The notes below the pieces were generated by a model. The model saw only the letters and a list, made by a program, of their open reading frames with translations. It ran no database searches and was not told where the DNA came from. The position numbers were made by a program, and so were the translations under genes. A DNA stretch of 9,703 nucleotides from Gp6-AA40 sp050742535. Lineage in GTDB: Bacteria > Acidobacteriota > Vicinamibacteria > Vicinamibacterales > UBA2999. Location of the stretch: contig JBOGIQ010000226.1 of assembly GCA_050742535.1 (NCBI GenBank), positions 1 to 9,703 of the forward strand. The letters run 5' to 3'. Positions 1 through 6,563 of this stretch are shown here, piece after piece (position 1 is the stretch's first letter; each line of letters begins with the position of its first letter).

Positions 1-173
1 GCTTCGAAGCGCTCCGGACGATCCACCATCGTCGCCGTTGCGAGGCGAACGCTGACGGGCTGTGATCGCGCCGCCGGCGGCTCGTGCTCCGGCCGCGTGC
101 ATCCGGCAACGAGCGTGGCGCCGAGCACGGCGGTCGTGAACAGGCGTGTCGGCCGATGGAAGACAGTCGTCAT
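1..173 (-). CDS. RND efflux periplasmic adaptor (membrane fusion) lipoprotein, N-terminal part
   Basis: Only the first 57 codons are present; the gene runs off the left edge. The start ATG is at 173-171. Residues 1-25 form a lipoprotein signal: basic residues at the start, a hydrophobic stretch, then the lipobox LVAG-C with Cys25 as the lipidation site. The mature part, a Pro-rich linker followed by PVSVRLATATMVDRPERFEA, resembles the first beta strand of HlyD/MFP-type adaptors of tripartite efflux pumps. These proteins join an inner-membrane RND pump to a TolC-type channel across the periplasm. The gene starts 5 nt after the stop of the TolC-family gene, so the two are very likely one transcript. 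The pump gene is presumably further along the minus strand, outside the window. No strong Shine-Dalgarno is visible, which suggests coupling to the upstream gene. The family call rests on a short N-terminus plus context. Confidence 0.72.
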   Translation of the reverse strand, partial: MTTVFHRPTRLFTTAVLGATLVAGCTRPEHEPPAARSQPVSVRLATATMVDRPERFE

Positions 174-178
174 GATCG

Positions 179-1492
179 TCACAAGCGACCCACCGCGCGA
201 TCCAGCGCGACGGTTTCCAGGATCACGTCCATTTCCGCTGCCGTGGCGCGCGCCTCGGCGTCGAGGACCGCCTCCGCGGCGCGCAGCACGTCGGTGACCG
301 TCGCCACCCCGACGTCGTAGCGATCGCGGATGATGCGCTGCGATTCGCGCGCTTGTGACAGCGCCGCACGGCCGGCGGTTTCGCGCGCCCGCGCGGCGGT
401 GACACGAGCGACCGCGCCGCGGATCTCCACTTCGATCCGCCTTTCGATCTGTTCGCGTTCGGCTGTGGCGCGCGACTGCGCCTGCCGTGCCTCGGTGACA
501 CGGGCGCGGTCGGCGAAGCCGTTGAAGACATTCAGCGTGACGGTGGCCCCGACAAGCCAGCCGGAGCGCTGTTCGGTCCAGGTCGATCCGTTGAACTCCC
601 ACGACCCCTCGACTCCGACGCGGGGGAGAAACGCCGCCCGGGCGAGGTGACGATCGTTTTCCGCGACGCGGAGACGCAGCTCCGCCTGACGCTGTTCGCT
701 GCGGGCGTTCAGGCCTTCGCGGGCAAGCGCGGCGGGCTCCAACGGAGGGGCCGCCGCCGTTGGCTTGACGAGGCCGACGGTCTGGTCGAGCGGCAAACCC
801 AGTGCCTCCGCCAGCTCGATCCGGGCGACAACGAGATCGCCGCCGGTGGCAATGTGGCGCTGACGGACGTCCGCCAGATGGACTTCGAACGCGAGCACGT
901 CGGCGTCCGTCACTAGTTCAGCCTCGCGCCGACGTCGTGTGCGCTCGAGATCGCTCTCGGCGGCGGCGACGGCAGCCGCGCTCGCCCGCTCCTCCGCCTC
1001 GAGCTTCAGGACACGCACGAACGCTCGAGCTCCGCTGAGTGCGAGATCCTGCGTCCCCGCGGATTGGTCGAGGGTGGCCAAATCCCGTCGCAATTCAGCA
1101 CCCCGGACCGCGAGACGGGTCGCACCGGCGTCGTAGACGTGCTGGGTGATCCCGACCGCCGTGCGGATGTTCGTTTCCGGCGCCGGGTGATTCAGGGTCT
1201 GCACGTCGAAGTTTGCCGCCGCGAAACGGCGCTGCGACAGGAGCGCACTGAAGACGAATACCGGCTGGTTCCCGCGCTGGATGGATTCGGTCACGTCGAG
1301 GCTCGGAAAGAACCCGGATCGCGCTTGCGTGACGCGTGCGTCGGCCTCAGCCACGCTGGATGCCAGGGCCCGCGCGGCGGGTGTCCCGGCGCGAGCCCGC
1401 GCCATCGCCTCCTCCAGCGTGACCATTGTTTGAGCTTCTACTCGTGCGGACACGCCGAGCGCGAGCGCTGCGCCCAGCAGCCACTTACGCAT
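179..1492 (-). CDS. TolC-family outer-membrane efflux channel
   Basis: This 437-residue protein is of the usual length for TolC-family outer-membrane factors, which trimerise into a barrel plus a periplasmic alpha-tunnel for tripartite efflux. Residues 1-21 are a Sec signal peptide (MRKWLLGAALALGVSARVEA, then Q). Two OEP-type repeats follow: the first opens with VTLEEAMARARAGTPAARAL and ARSGFFPSLDVTES, the second with an Ala/Arg/Glu-rich coiled-coil and AAFLPRVGVEGSWEFNG. The C-terminal RDRYDVGVATVTDVLRAAEA is a typical family ending. The open frame extends upstream to 2068, but that extension has no signal peptide and crosses intergenic repeats. I chose 1492 because the signal peptide begins there; an in-frame ATG at 1504 (MRPTMRKW) is a close alternative. 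No clear Shine-Dalgarno decides between them. It is the first gene of a minus-strand operon with the adaptor lipoprotein. The substrate cannot be told. Confidence 0.9.
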   Translation of the reverse strand: MRKWLLGAALALGVSARVEAQTMVTLEEAMARARAGTPAARALASSVAEADARVTQARSGFFPSLDVTESIQRGNQPVFVFSALLSQRRFAAANFDVQTLNHPAPETNIRTAVGITQHVYDAGATRLAVRGAELRRDLATLDQSAGTQDLALSGARAFVRVLKLEAEERASAAAVAAAESDLERTRRRREAELVTDADVLAFEVHLADVRQRHIATGGDLVVARIELAEALGLPLDQTVGLVKPTAAAPPLEPAALAREGLNARSEQRQAELRLRVAENDRHLARAAFLPRVGVEGSWEFNGSTWTEQRSGWLVGATVTLNVFNGFADRARVTEARQAQSRATAEREQIERRIEVEIRGAVARVTAARARETAGRAALSQARESQRIIRDRYDVGVATVTDVLRAAEAVLDAEARATAAEMDVILETVALDRAVGRL

Positions 1493-1618
1493 GGTCGGTC
1501 GCATGTTCGACGGGCATGATCGTGAGAGCTGTTCGAGCAACGGACGTACCGCCAGAGCGGTGCCATCGGGCCAATGCGCGGGCAGGGATTCGGGGACATG
1601 CGGCGTCCGCCGCCGCGT

Positions 1619-1644
1619 GAAATTCCGCGACGCTGCGGGATTTC
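1619..1644. repeat. 10-bp inverted repeat (hairpin)
   Basis: The arms GAAATTCCGC (1619-1628) and GCGGGATTTC (1635-1644) pair over 10 positions with one G-T wobble around the 6-nt loop GACGCT. It lies between divergent genes and is not followed by a T-run on either strand, so it is not an ordinary intrinsic terminator. It may be part of a composite intergenic repeat together with the palindrome about 60 bp to its right. Confidence 0.6.
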
Positions 1645-1705
1645 TGCGCGTGGCGGCGTGCCGGCGTTCCCGACCGCCATCCGGCGGTGTTGTGACTCCG
1701 TAGTG

Positions 1706-1721
1706 TCCGCCTTCAGGCGGA
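1706..1721 (-). repeat. REP-like palindrome, copy 1 (TCCGCCTGAAGGCGGA)
   Basis: On the minus strand this reads TCCGCCTGAAGGCGGA, a 7-bp stem with a 2-nt loop (or 6 bp with loop TGAA). The same 16-mer occurs on the plus strand at 7158-7173. The identity continues on one side: GGCGGACACTACG here against GGCGGACGCGACG there, only two differences. Translated, it gives VRLKADTT, a string I recall from mis-called intergenic peptides of Acidobacteriota. Both copies are intergenic, as expected of a REP-type dispersed element. Confidence 0.65.
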
Positions 1722-1867
1722 CCCTCCGGCCATTGGAGTCGCAACCGATCGCGCCGGAAATCCTGCCTCGGATACAGAAAGTTTTCCCAGCCAGTGCGAT
1801 CCGCCCGCGCTGCCACGATGCCAACGTCGCGCACCGGTAAGGCACTTTCATTGCACCCCGGATTCGT

Positions 1868-2561
1868 ATGAACCAACCGACCGCCACCCGTGCGCCGATT
1901 CGATATCGCGACCGTCATGACGCCGGCCGGATGCTCGCGGATCGACTGCGCCACTTCGCCGGCCGCCAGGACGTCATCGTCCTCGCGCTGCCTCGGGGGG
2001 GGTGTTCCCGTTGCGTTCGAAGTGGCGACGCGGATCGGCGCCGCCCTCGATGTGTTCATGGTTCGCAAACTTGGCCTGCCGGGTCACCCGGAGTTTGCGA
2101 TGGGAGCCATCGCCAGCGGCGGCATCCGGACCGTGGACGACGATCTGGTGCGCTATTACCGGATCCCTGCTGCTGCAGTCGAGCAGATTGCCCGCACCGA
2201 GCTGCAGGAGCTGGAACGCCGCGAACGGGCATATCGCGGCGCGCGGCCCCCGCTCTCACTCGAAGATCGCATTGTGATCCTCGTCGACGACGGGCTGGCG
2301 ACCGGGTCGACGATGCGGGCGGCGGTCATTGCGGTGCGGCGGCAGCTGCCGTCGCAGATCGTCGTCGCCGTTCCAGTCGGCGCGCGGCAGCCCTGTCGTG
2401 CGCTCGATCAGGTTGCCGACGAGGTCGTGTGTGCCATGTCGCCGGAACCATTCAGCGCGGTCGGCCTCTGGTATCAGAACTTCGAGCAGACGACCGACGA
2501 CGAAGTGCGGCGCCTGCTCGCGGCGGCTGCCGCTGCGCCGCCGATGACGCGGAGCGCGTGA
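1868..2561 (+). CDS. Phosphoribosyltransferase, with apparent +1 frameshift in a G8 run
   Basis: The protein is split over two frames. From ATG 1868 the first 44 codons (to ALPRGG) are in one frame; after the eight-G run at 1995-2002 the homologous sequence VPVAFEVATRIGAALDVFMV continues in the next frame to the TGA at 2559-2561. Removing one G restores a 230-residue protein. Its PRPP-binding motif VILVDDGLATGSTM lies at residues 136-149, after KLGLPGHPEFAMGAIASGG (67-85), which is characteristic of the stand-alone or fused phosphoribosyltransferases found next to erythromycin-esterase and dienelactone-hydrolase domains. The substrate of this subfamily is not established. The stop overlaps the next start as TGATG, so translation is probably coupled. 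No clear Shine-Dalgarno precedes 1868. The extra G may be a sequencing or assembly error, a true inactivation, or a slippage site; the intact downstream codon pattern favours error or very recent mutation. Confidence 0.85.
1995..2002 (+). other. G8 homopolymer at the frameshift point
   Basis: Eight consecutive G follow CTGCCTC. Seven would encode the expected Arg-Gly-Gly-Val-Pro-Val; eight push the reading into a Cys/Arg-rich frame. That frame stays open because of GC bias and runs straight into the frame of the following esterase gene, giving a deceptive 673-codon open frame from 1868 to 3889. Confidence 0.85.
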
Positions 2562-3889
2562 TGGCGGATCCAGTCGTTGCCGTCGTGCGTCAGCACGCAT
2601 GCGTGCTGGAAGAGGATCGCGCCGCCGCCCAACTGCTCGACGCGATCGACGAGCGTGCGTCGATTGTCCTGATCGGCGAGGCGACCCATGGCACGCACGA
2701 GTTCTACCGCCTGCGCGCGGATCTGACGAGGCTGCTCATCGAGCGGCGGGGATTCACGATCGTCGCTGCGGAAGCGGATTGGCCGGACGCCTATCGCGCC
2801 AACCGCTGGGTGCGCCTGCAGGGCGATGACGACACGGCGGAAGCGGCGCTCGCGGACTTCACGCGGTTTCCGCGCTGGATGTGGCGCAATCGTGAGGTCG
2901 TCCGCTTCCTTCGCTGGCTGCGCGGCCACAACGCCGGTCGGGCTCTGGCGGAAGGTGTGGGGTTCTACGGGCTCGACCTGTACAGCCTGCATCGCTCGAT
3001 CGCCTGCGTCATCGAATATCTCGACAAACTGGATCCCGCCGCCGCACGAGCGGCACGCCAACGCTACGCGTGCTTCGACATCTTCGGCGACGATCCGCAG
3101 GCGTACGGCTATGCGACGTCGGCGCGCCTCGCCAGGTCCTGCGAAGACGCGGTCGTCGAGCAGCTCCTCGCGCTGCAGCAGCGCGCGCTCGACTACGCAC
3201 GGCGCGACGGGTGGCTCGCTGTAGACGACTACTTCGTCGCGGAGCAGAATGCCCGCGTCGTGCAGGACGCCGAAGCGTATTACCGCGCGATGTTTCGCGG
3301 CGGGGCGGCGTCCTGGAACCTGCGCGACCGGCACATGATGGCGACGCTCGAGGCGTTGCGCGAGCATGTGCGCCAGACGTCGCGTCCAGACCGTGCCGTC
3401 GTCTGGGCGCACAACTCACACCTCGGCGATGCCCGGGCCACAGCGCTGGGCGCCGGCGGGGAACTCAACCTCGGTCAGCTGGTGCGCGAACGCCACGGCA
3501 GCGCCGGCTGTTTGATTGGCATGACGACGCACACGGGGACCGTGACCGCGGCCAGGGCATGGGACGCGCCAGCCGAGCTGAAAGACGTCCGGGCGTCGCT
3601 GTCCGGTTCGTACGAGCGGCTGTTTCACGAGACACGCATTCCGGTGTTCATGCTGCGCCTGTCGGAAGCGCCACTGAGACGGGCGCTGTCGGTCCCTGCG
3701 CGTCTCGAGCGGGCGATCGGCGTCATCTACAGGCCCGACTCGGAACGGGCCAGCCATTATTTTCCTGCGAACCTCCCGGAGCAGTTCGACCTCGTCCTCC
3801 ATGTGGACGAAACTCGTGCGCTCGAGCCACTCGAGCGCTGGTCGCGGCATGACGTCGATCTGCCGGAGACCTATCCGACGGGGGTGTGA
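2561..3889 (+). CDS. Erythromycin-esterase-family protein
   Basis: This is a 442-residue protein with the family hallmarks: IGEATHGTHEFY at 38-49 (Glu40, His43, His46), the EADWPDAYRANRWVR block from 71, WAHNSHLGDA at 282-291 (His284, His287), and FDLVLHVDETRALEPLE near the C-terminus. In EreA/EreB/EreC the equivalent His and Glu residues take part in hydrolysis of the macrolide lactone. Most chromosomal homologues have no demonstrated macrolide activity, so resistance should not be assumed. No signal peptide is visible, so it is expected in the cytoplasm. The start is fixed by the TGATG overlap with the phosphoribosyltransferase stop. The gene is followed after one base by the hydrolase gene. 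In Mycobacterium tuberculosis Rv2030c, phosphoribosyltransferase and erythromycin-esterase domains are fused, supporting a joint role. Confidence 0.92.
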   Translation: MADPVVAVVRQHACVLEEDRAAAQLLDAIDERASIVLIGEATHGTHEFYRLRADLTRLLIERRGFTIVAAEADWPDAYRANRWVRLQGDDDTAEAALADFTRFPRWMWRNREVVRFLRWLRGHNAGRALAEGVGFYGLDLYSLHRSIACVIEYLDKLDPAAARAARQRYACFDIFGDDPQAYGYATSARLARSCEDAVVEQLLALQQRALDYARRDGWLAVDDYFVAEQNARVVQDAEAYYRAMFRGGAASWNLRDRHMMATLEALREHVRQTSRPDRAVVWAHNSHLGDARATALGAGGELNLGQLVRERHGSAGCLIGMTTHTGTVTAARAWDAPAELKDVRASLSGSYERLFHETRIPVFMLRLSEAPLRRALSVPARLERAIGVIYRPDSERASHYFPANLPEQFDLVLHVDETRALEPLERWSRHDVDLPETYPTGV

Positions 3890-3890
3890 G

Positions 3891-4589
3891 ATGCGCGCTG
3901 GTGACACGTCCTCGGCCGCGGTTCAGATTCGTGCCGGGGCGGCTCTGCTCGATGGCGATCTGACCGTTCCTTCAGGCGCGCGTGGTCTGGTCGTCTTCGC
4001 GCATGGCAGCGGCAGCAGCCGCTTCAGCGCCCGCAATCGCGCGGTGGCGGCAACGCTCGTCCGCGCAGGATTTGCCACGTTGGTGCTCGACCTGCTCACG
4101 CCGGCAGAGGAGGCGATCGACGAACGAACCCGCGAGTACCGATTCGATATGGCACGTCTGGCACATCGCGTCGTCGCCGCGATCGACTGGGCCACCGGCG
4201 TGCCGGCGCTGGCGTCGCTGCCGGTCGCTTGCTTCGGCGCGAGCACGGGCGCGGCCGCCGCGCTGATTGCTGCAGCCGAGCGGCCCGACATCGTGCGCGC
4301 CGTCGTGTCGCGCGGAGGCCGCCCGGACCTGGCGGGAGAGGCGCTGGCGCGCACGCATGCGCCAACGCTGCTGATTGTCGGTGGAGCGGACGAACCGGTC
4401 ATCGAGTTGAACCGGTCGGCGATGCGGGAGATGCCGGCGGCACAGCTGGTCATCGTCCCCGGGGCGACCCATCTCTTCGAAGAACCCGGGGCATTGGCAC
4501 AGGTGGCGGAACTCGCGGTCCGCTGGTGCACGCGCCATCTAGCCGCTCAACCGGAAACAACGGGGCCTACCACGGCGGCAGCGTCATGA
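3891..4589 (+). CDS. Dienelactone-hydrolase-like alpha/beta hydrolase
   Basis: This 232-residue cytoplasmic protein has an alpha/beta-hydrolase layout. VVFAHGSGSSRFSARNR (34-50) supplies the oxyanion region, GASTG (116-120) the nucleophile elbow with Ser118, LIVGGADEPV the acid Asp167, and GATHLFEEPG the catalytic His194. All triad residues are present, so it should be active; the substrate is unknown. The ATG at 3891 lies one base after the esterase stop, and GGGGGTG just upstream could serve as a ribosome binding site. It is the third gene of the operon. The M. tuberculosis protein Rv0571c fuses this domain type to a phosphoribosyltransferase, again tying the three activities together. Its last 23 nt overlap the 3' end of the convergent ABC ATPase gene. 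Confidence 0.9.
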   Translation: MRAGDTSSAAVQIRAGAALLDGDLTVPSGARGLVVFAHGSGSSRFSARNRAVAATLVRAGFATLVLDLLTPAEEAIDERTREYRFDMARLAHRVVAAIDWATGVPALASLPVACFGASTGAAAALIAAAERPDIVRAVVSRGGRPDLAGEALARTHAPTLLIVGGADEPVIELNRSAMREMPAAQLVIVPGATHLFEEPGALAQVAELAVRWCTRHLAAQPETTGPTTAAAS

Positions 4590-5391
4590 ACAGCATCTCC
4601 TTCAGGTAGTCGTCCTTGGCGGCGAGCAGTTCGGTGCTCGTGCCTTCGAACCGAATCCGGCCGTCGTGCAGGACCATGAATTCCGCAGGGGGCGGCGCGT
4701 CGTCGGGAACGGCGTCGATGTGGACCTGGCCGTTCGTCTGGCGCGCCCGATGCGTTGCCACGTAGAACGCGTCACGAATCTGATGCGTGACGACAATCCC
4801 CGTCACGTGCTCCAAATCGCGGAGCTTGACGATCTCGTCGTCCACCGTCGTCGCGACGATGGGATCGAGGCCCGTGGTGGGGTCGTCGAGCAGCAGCAGC
4901 GACGGCTTCGCGGCCATAGCGCGCGCAATCGCCACCCGCCGCCGCTGGCCTCCCGACAGTTCGGACGGCATCCGGTTGACGTAATCGCGCAGCTCCATGA
5001 ACCCGAGCACGTCTTCGACGCGGCGGCGGACGTCCTCCTCCGGCACGTCGGTTTCTTCGTAGAGGCGGTAGCCGACGTTCCCGCCGACGGTCAACGAATC
5101 GAAGAGGGCAGATTCCTGGAACAGCATCCCGATATCGGCACGCAGGCGCAGCAGGTCCCGTTCGCGCATGTTGTCGATGCGTGAGCCGTGCACGTAGATT
5201 TCGCCGGCGTCCGGGCGAAACAGGCCGAGTATCAGCTTCAGGACGATGGATTTTCCGGCGCCGCTCGCACCGAGCATGATGCGCATGCTGCCCGCCGGGA
5301 CGGCGAAGCTGATGTCGCGCAGGACGACGTGATCGTCGAAGGCAAAGAACACGTGCTCGAACACCACCGCCGGCGGCGTGGCCTCAGCCAC
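4567..5391 (-). CDS. MlaF/Mkl-type ABC transporter ATPase
   Basis: This 274-residue ABC ATPase has Walker A GASGAGKS (41-48), Q-loop Gln92, signature LSGGQ (145-149), Walker B LLLLDD (165-170), PTTGLDP after it and the switch His203 in VVTHQIRDAF. These features and the C-terminal EFMVLHDGRIRFEGTSTELL place it with MlaF/Ttg2A/Mkl proteins, which power MCE-linked phospholipid or lipophile transport between membranes. The stretch at 215-236 (QTNGQVHIDAVPDD and neighbours) lengthens the part after the switch His. Translation starts at GTG (5391-5389), inside the last codons of the upstream gene, an 8-nt overlap; GTGGA about 8 nt upstream may bind the ribosome. No MlaE permease or MCE (MlaD) gene is visible in the window, so its partners must be encoded elsewhere or be unusual. 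Confidence 0.88.
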   Translation of the reverse strand: MAEATPPAVVFEHVFFAFDDHVVLRDISFAVPAGSMRIMLGASGAGKSIVLKLILGLFRPDAGEIYVHGSRIDNMRERDLLRLRADIGMLFQESALFDSLTVGGNVGYRLYEETDVPEEDVRRRVEDVLGFMELRDYVNRMPSELSGGQRRRVAIARAMAAKPSLLLLDDPTTGLDPIVATTVDDEIVKLRDLEHVTGIVVTHQIRDAFYVATHRARQTNGQVHIDAVPDDAPPPAEFMVLHDGRIRFEGTSTELLAAKDDYLKEMLFMTLPPW

Positions 5392-6454
5392 AGCGTTTGT
5401 CCACGATTTCCGCTCGTTTGCGCTTGAACACGCTGACCCATTCTGCGACAGTGGCGAACCTCGAGCGCACGTCCTCCGGGTTGCGCAGCCTAAGCGTCAC
5501 CCGTGAGACCTCGAATACCGCCGCGATCTGATCATCGGACAACTGGGTCAGCAAGGTGGCCAGAAAAGCACGGCCAGGTTCGCCGATCACCGGGTCTTTC
5601 AGCGTGCCGGTCGCGGACCTGGACAGGTTGCCAACGCACCCGCTCTCGTTCTTCCAGATCGGGCTGGCGGCCCACGCGGCAAGGTTCATCGCCTTGCTGT
5701 TGGCGTTCGCCAGGCTCGTTCCTCCAAACGTCAATCCGACATCGTTGATCATCATGAACGGCTGCGTGCAGGTGGTTGCGGTGCGGGCGTCGTCCTCGCG
5801 GCACACGATCCGCTGCTGTTCGGGCTTGCTGTCGGTGTGCTGGACGAATACGGCGAGGAGTTTCAGCGCGTCGCGGTGGGCCGCCGGCGCGCCGCCGCGT
5901 GCTTCCTGCACCTGATCGAGCTCGACCCACGCCCAGCGGCTGTCGGGTTTGAACTCCTTTCCGGGCATCTTGCGTTCGATGGCGGCCGGATCGAACAGCT
6001 TGCTGCCGTCACTGCGCAGGACTCCCGGCAGAACCTCCGGACAGCTTCGGCAGATCACACGCACCGGGTACATCCGATCCGCGCCGAAGCCGAGCGCCCA
6101 GAGGAGCCGGGTCGCCGCCACTTCTGCGTAGACCTCCGCGTTGTCGCCGCCGAATTTGACCTTCAGGTCGTCGCCCGCCGAGGCGCACGCGAACTTCGGC
6201 GAACGGCCGGCGAGGTCCTTGTCCACGTAATCGCACGTCACCGTTTCGCGGAACGCAAATGCACGGCGGCCGCCTGGCCCTGTACGGATATCCACGGCTG
6301 GGATGTCCGTTGGCGTCCAGACCTGGGCGCGGGCGATGGCGTCGGCCCGAAGCGACCGCGCGTCGTCGGACCCCGATTCGTTCCGGTGCGCCGACGTCGA
6401 GAGCGTGCCGACGACCACGCCGACCATCACTGTGGCAAGAGCGTGGATACGCAT
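5384..6454 (-). CDS. Exported Cys-rich protein of unknown function with kinase-like motifs
   Basis: I do not recognise a named family. The 356-residue product begins with a Sec-type signal peptide (MRIHALATVMVGVVVGTLSTSA, about 1-22). Eight cysteines follow (74, 90, 135, 138, 218, 229, 273, 355), an even number that fits disulfides in the periplasm; C135-x-x-C138 is notable. Three blocks recall the protein- or lipid-kinase-like (PI3K/HipA/FAM20-like) fold: LKVKFGGDNAEVYAEVAATR (97-116; Lys98 or Lys100 and Glu111 as nucleotide-binding Lys/Glu), VFVQHTDSKPEQQ (202-214; HxDxKxxxQ as catalytic loop) and MMINDVGLTFGG (234-245; Asp238-x-Gly as metal-binding motif). The motif order and spacing are right, but the kinase reading is my inference. 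The gene shares 8 nt with the MlaF-like ATPase gene, so they are translationally coupled. No strong Shine-Dalgarno is visible before ATG 6454. Confidence 0.75.
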   Translation of the reverse strand: MRIHALATVMVGVVVGTLSTSAHRNESGSDDARSLRADAIARAQVWTPTDIPAVDIRTGPGGRRAFAFRETVTCDYVDKDLAGRSPKFACASAGDDLKVKFGGDNAEVYAEVAATRLLWALGFGADRMYPVRVICRSCPEVLPGVLRSDGSKLFDPAAIERKMPGKEFKPDSRWAWVELDQVQEARGGAPAAHRDALKLLAVFVQHTDSKPEQQRIVCREDDARTATTCTQPFMMINDVGLTFGGTSLANANSKAMNLAAWAASPIWKNESGCVGNLSRSATGTLKDPVIGEPGRAFLATLLTQLSDDQIAAVFEVSRVTLRLRNPEDVRSRFATVAEWVSVFKRKRAEIVDKRCG

Positions 6455-6563
6455 GTGCGCCGATCGTGCAAGTCACGCGCCCACGTGCGTTTGGAGGAAA
6501 AAGTCACGCCGGCGCGAAGAATTGCCCTGGCGGGCCTGGTATAGGTCGTGCCTCAATTGGTGC

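Larger units (their letters stand above)
1505..1867. other. Divergent intergenic region with palindromic repeats
   Basis: This 363-bp gap separates the divergent tolC-like and phosphoribosyltransferase genes and must carry both promoters, but I see no convincing sigma-70 boxes. It is open in several frames only because it is GC-rich; the translations are Arg/Ala/Pro-rich with no recognisable domain. It holds a long hairpin (1619-1644) and a REP-like palindrome (1706-1721) whose second copy lies at 7158-7173. The rest, from about 1722 to 1867, shows nothing I can name. Confidence 0.7.

Noticed and set aside
647..916. An 89-codon plus-strand open frame inside the TolC-family gene.
   Set aside because: It is antisense to a conserved coding region and has no motif or ribosome binding site.
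1493..2068. A 192-residue N-terminal extension of the TolC-family protein on the minus strand.
   Set aside because: It runs through the intergenic palindromes and the start of the divergent phosphoribosyltransferase gene, has no signal peptide of its own, and would bury the true signal peptide at residue 193.
2474..3412. A 312-codon open frame on the minus strand opposite the esterase gene.
   Set aside because: It is antisense to a well-conserved gene, has no recognisable motif, and is explained by GC-biased codon use.
1868..3889. A single 673-residue phosphoribosyltransferase-esterase fusion protein.
   Set aside because: About 187 codons in the middle are in the wrong frame (Arg/Cys-rich, no similarity), whereas the adjacent frame encodes the complete PRPP-binding domain and its own stop codon.
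2561..3889. A dedicated macrolide-resistance gene (ereA/ereB).
   Set aside because: The protein belongs to the broad family, but the operon context is metabolic or stress-related and there is no integron, transposon or plasmid signal around it, so a resistance role is not supported.
6493..6498. GGAGGA as a ribosome binding site for the VIT-type gene or a small upstream gene.
   Set aside because: The nearest suitable start (ATG 6564) is more than 60 bases away and no ATG, GTG or TTG lies at a proper distance; the frame it could serve ends at 6544 without a recognisable product.
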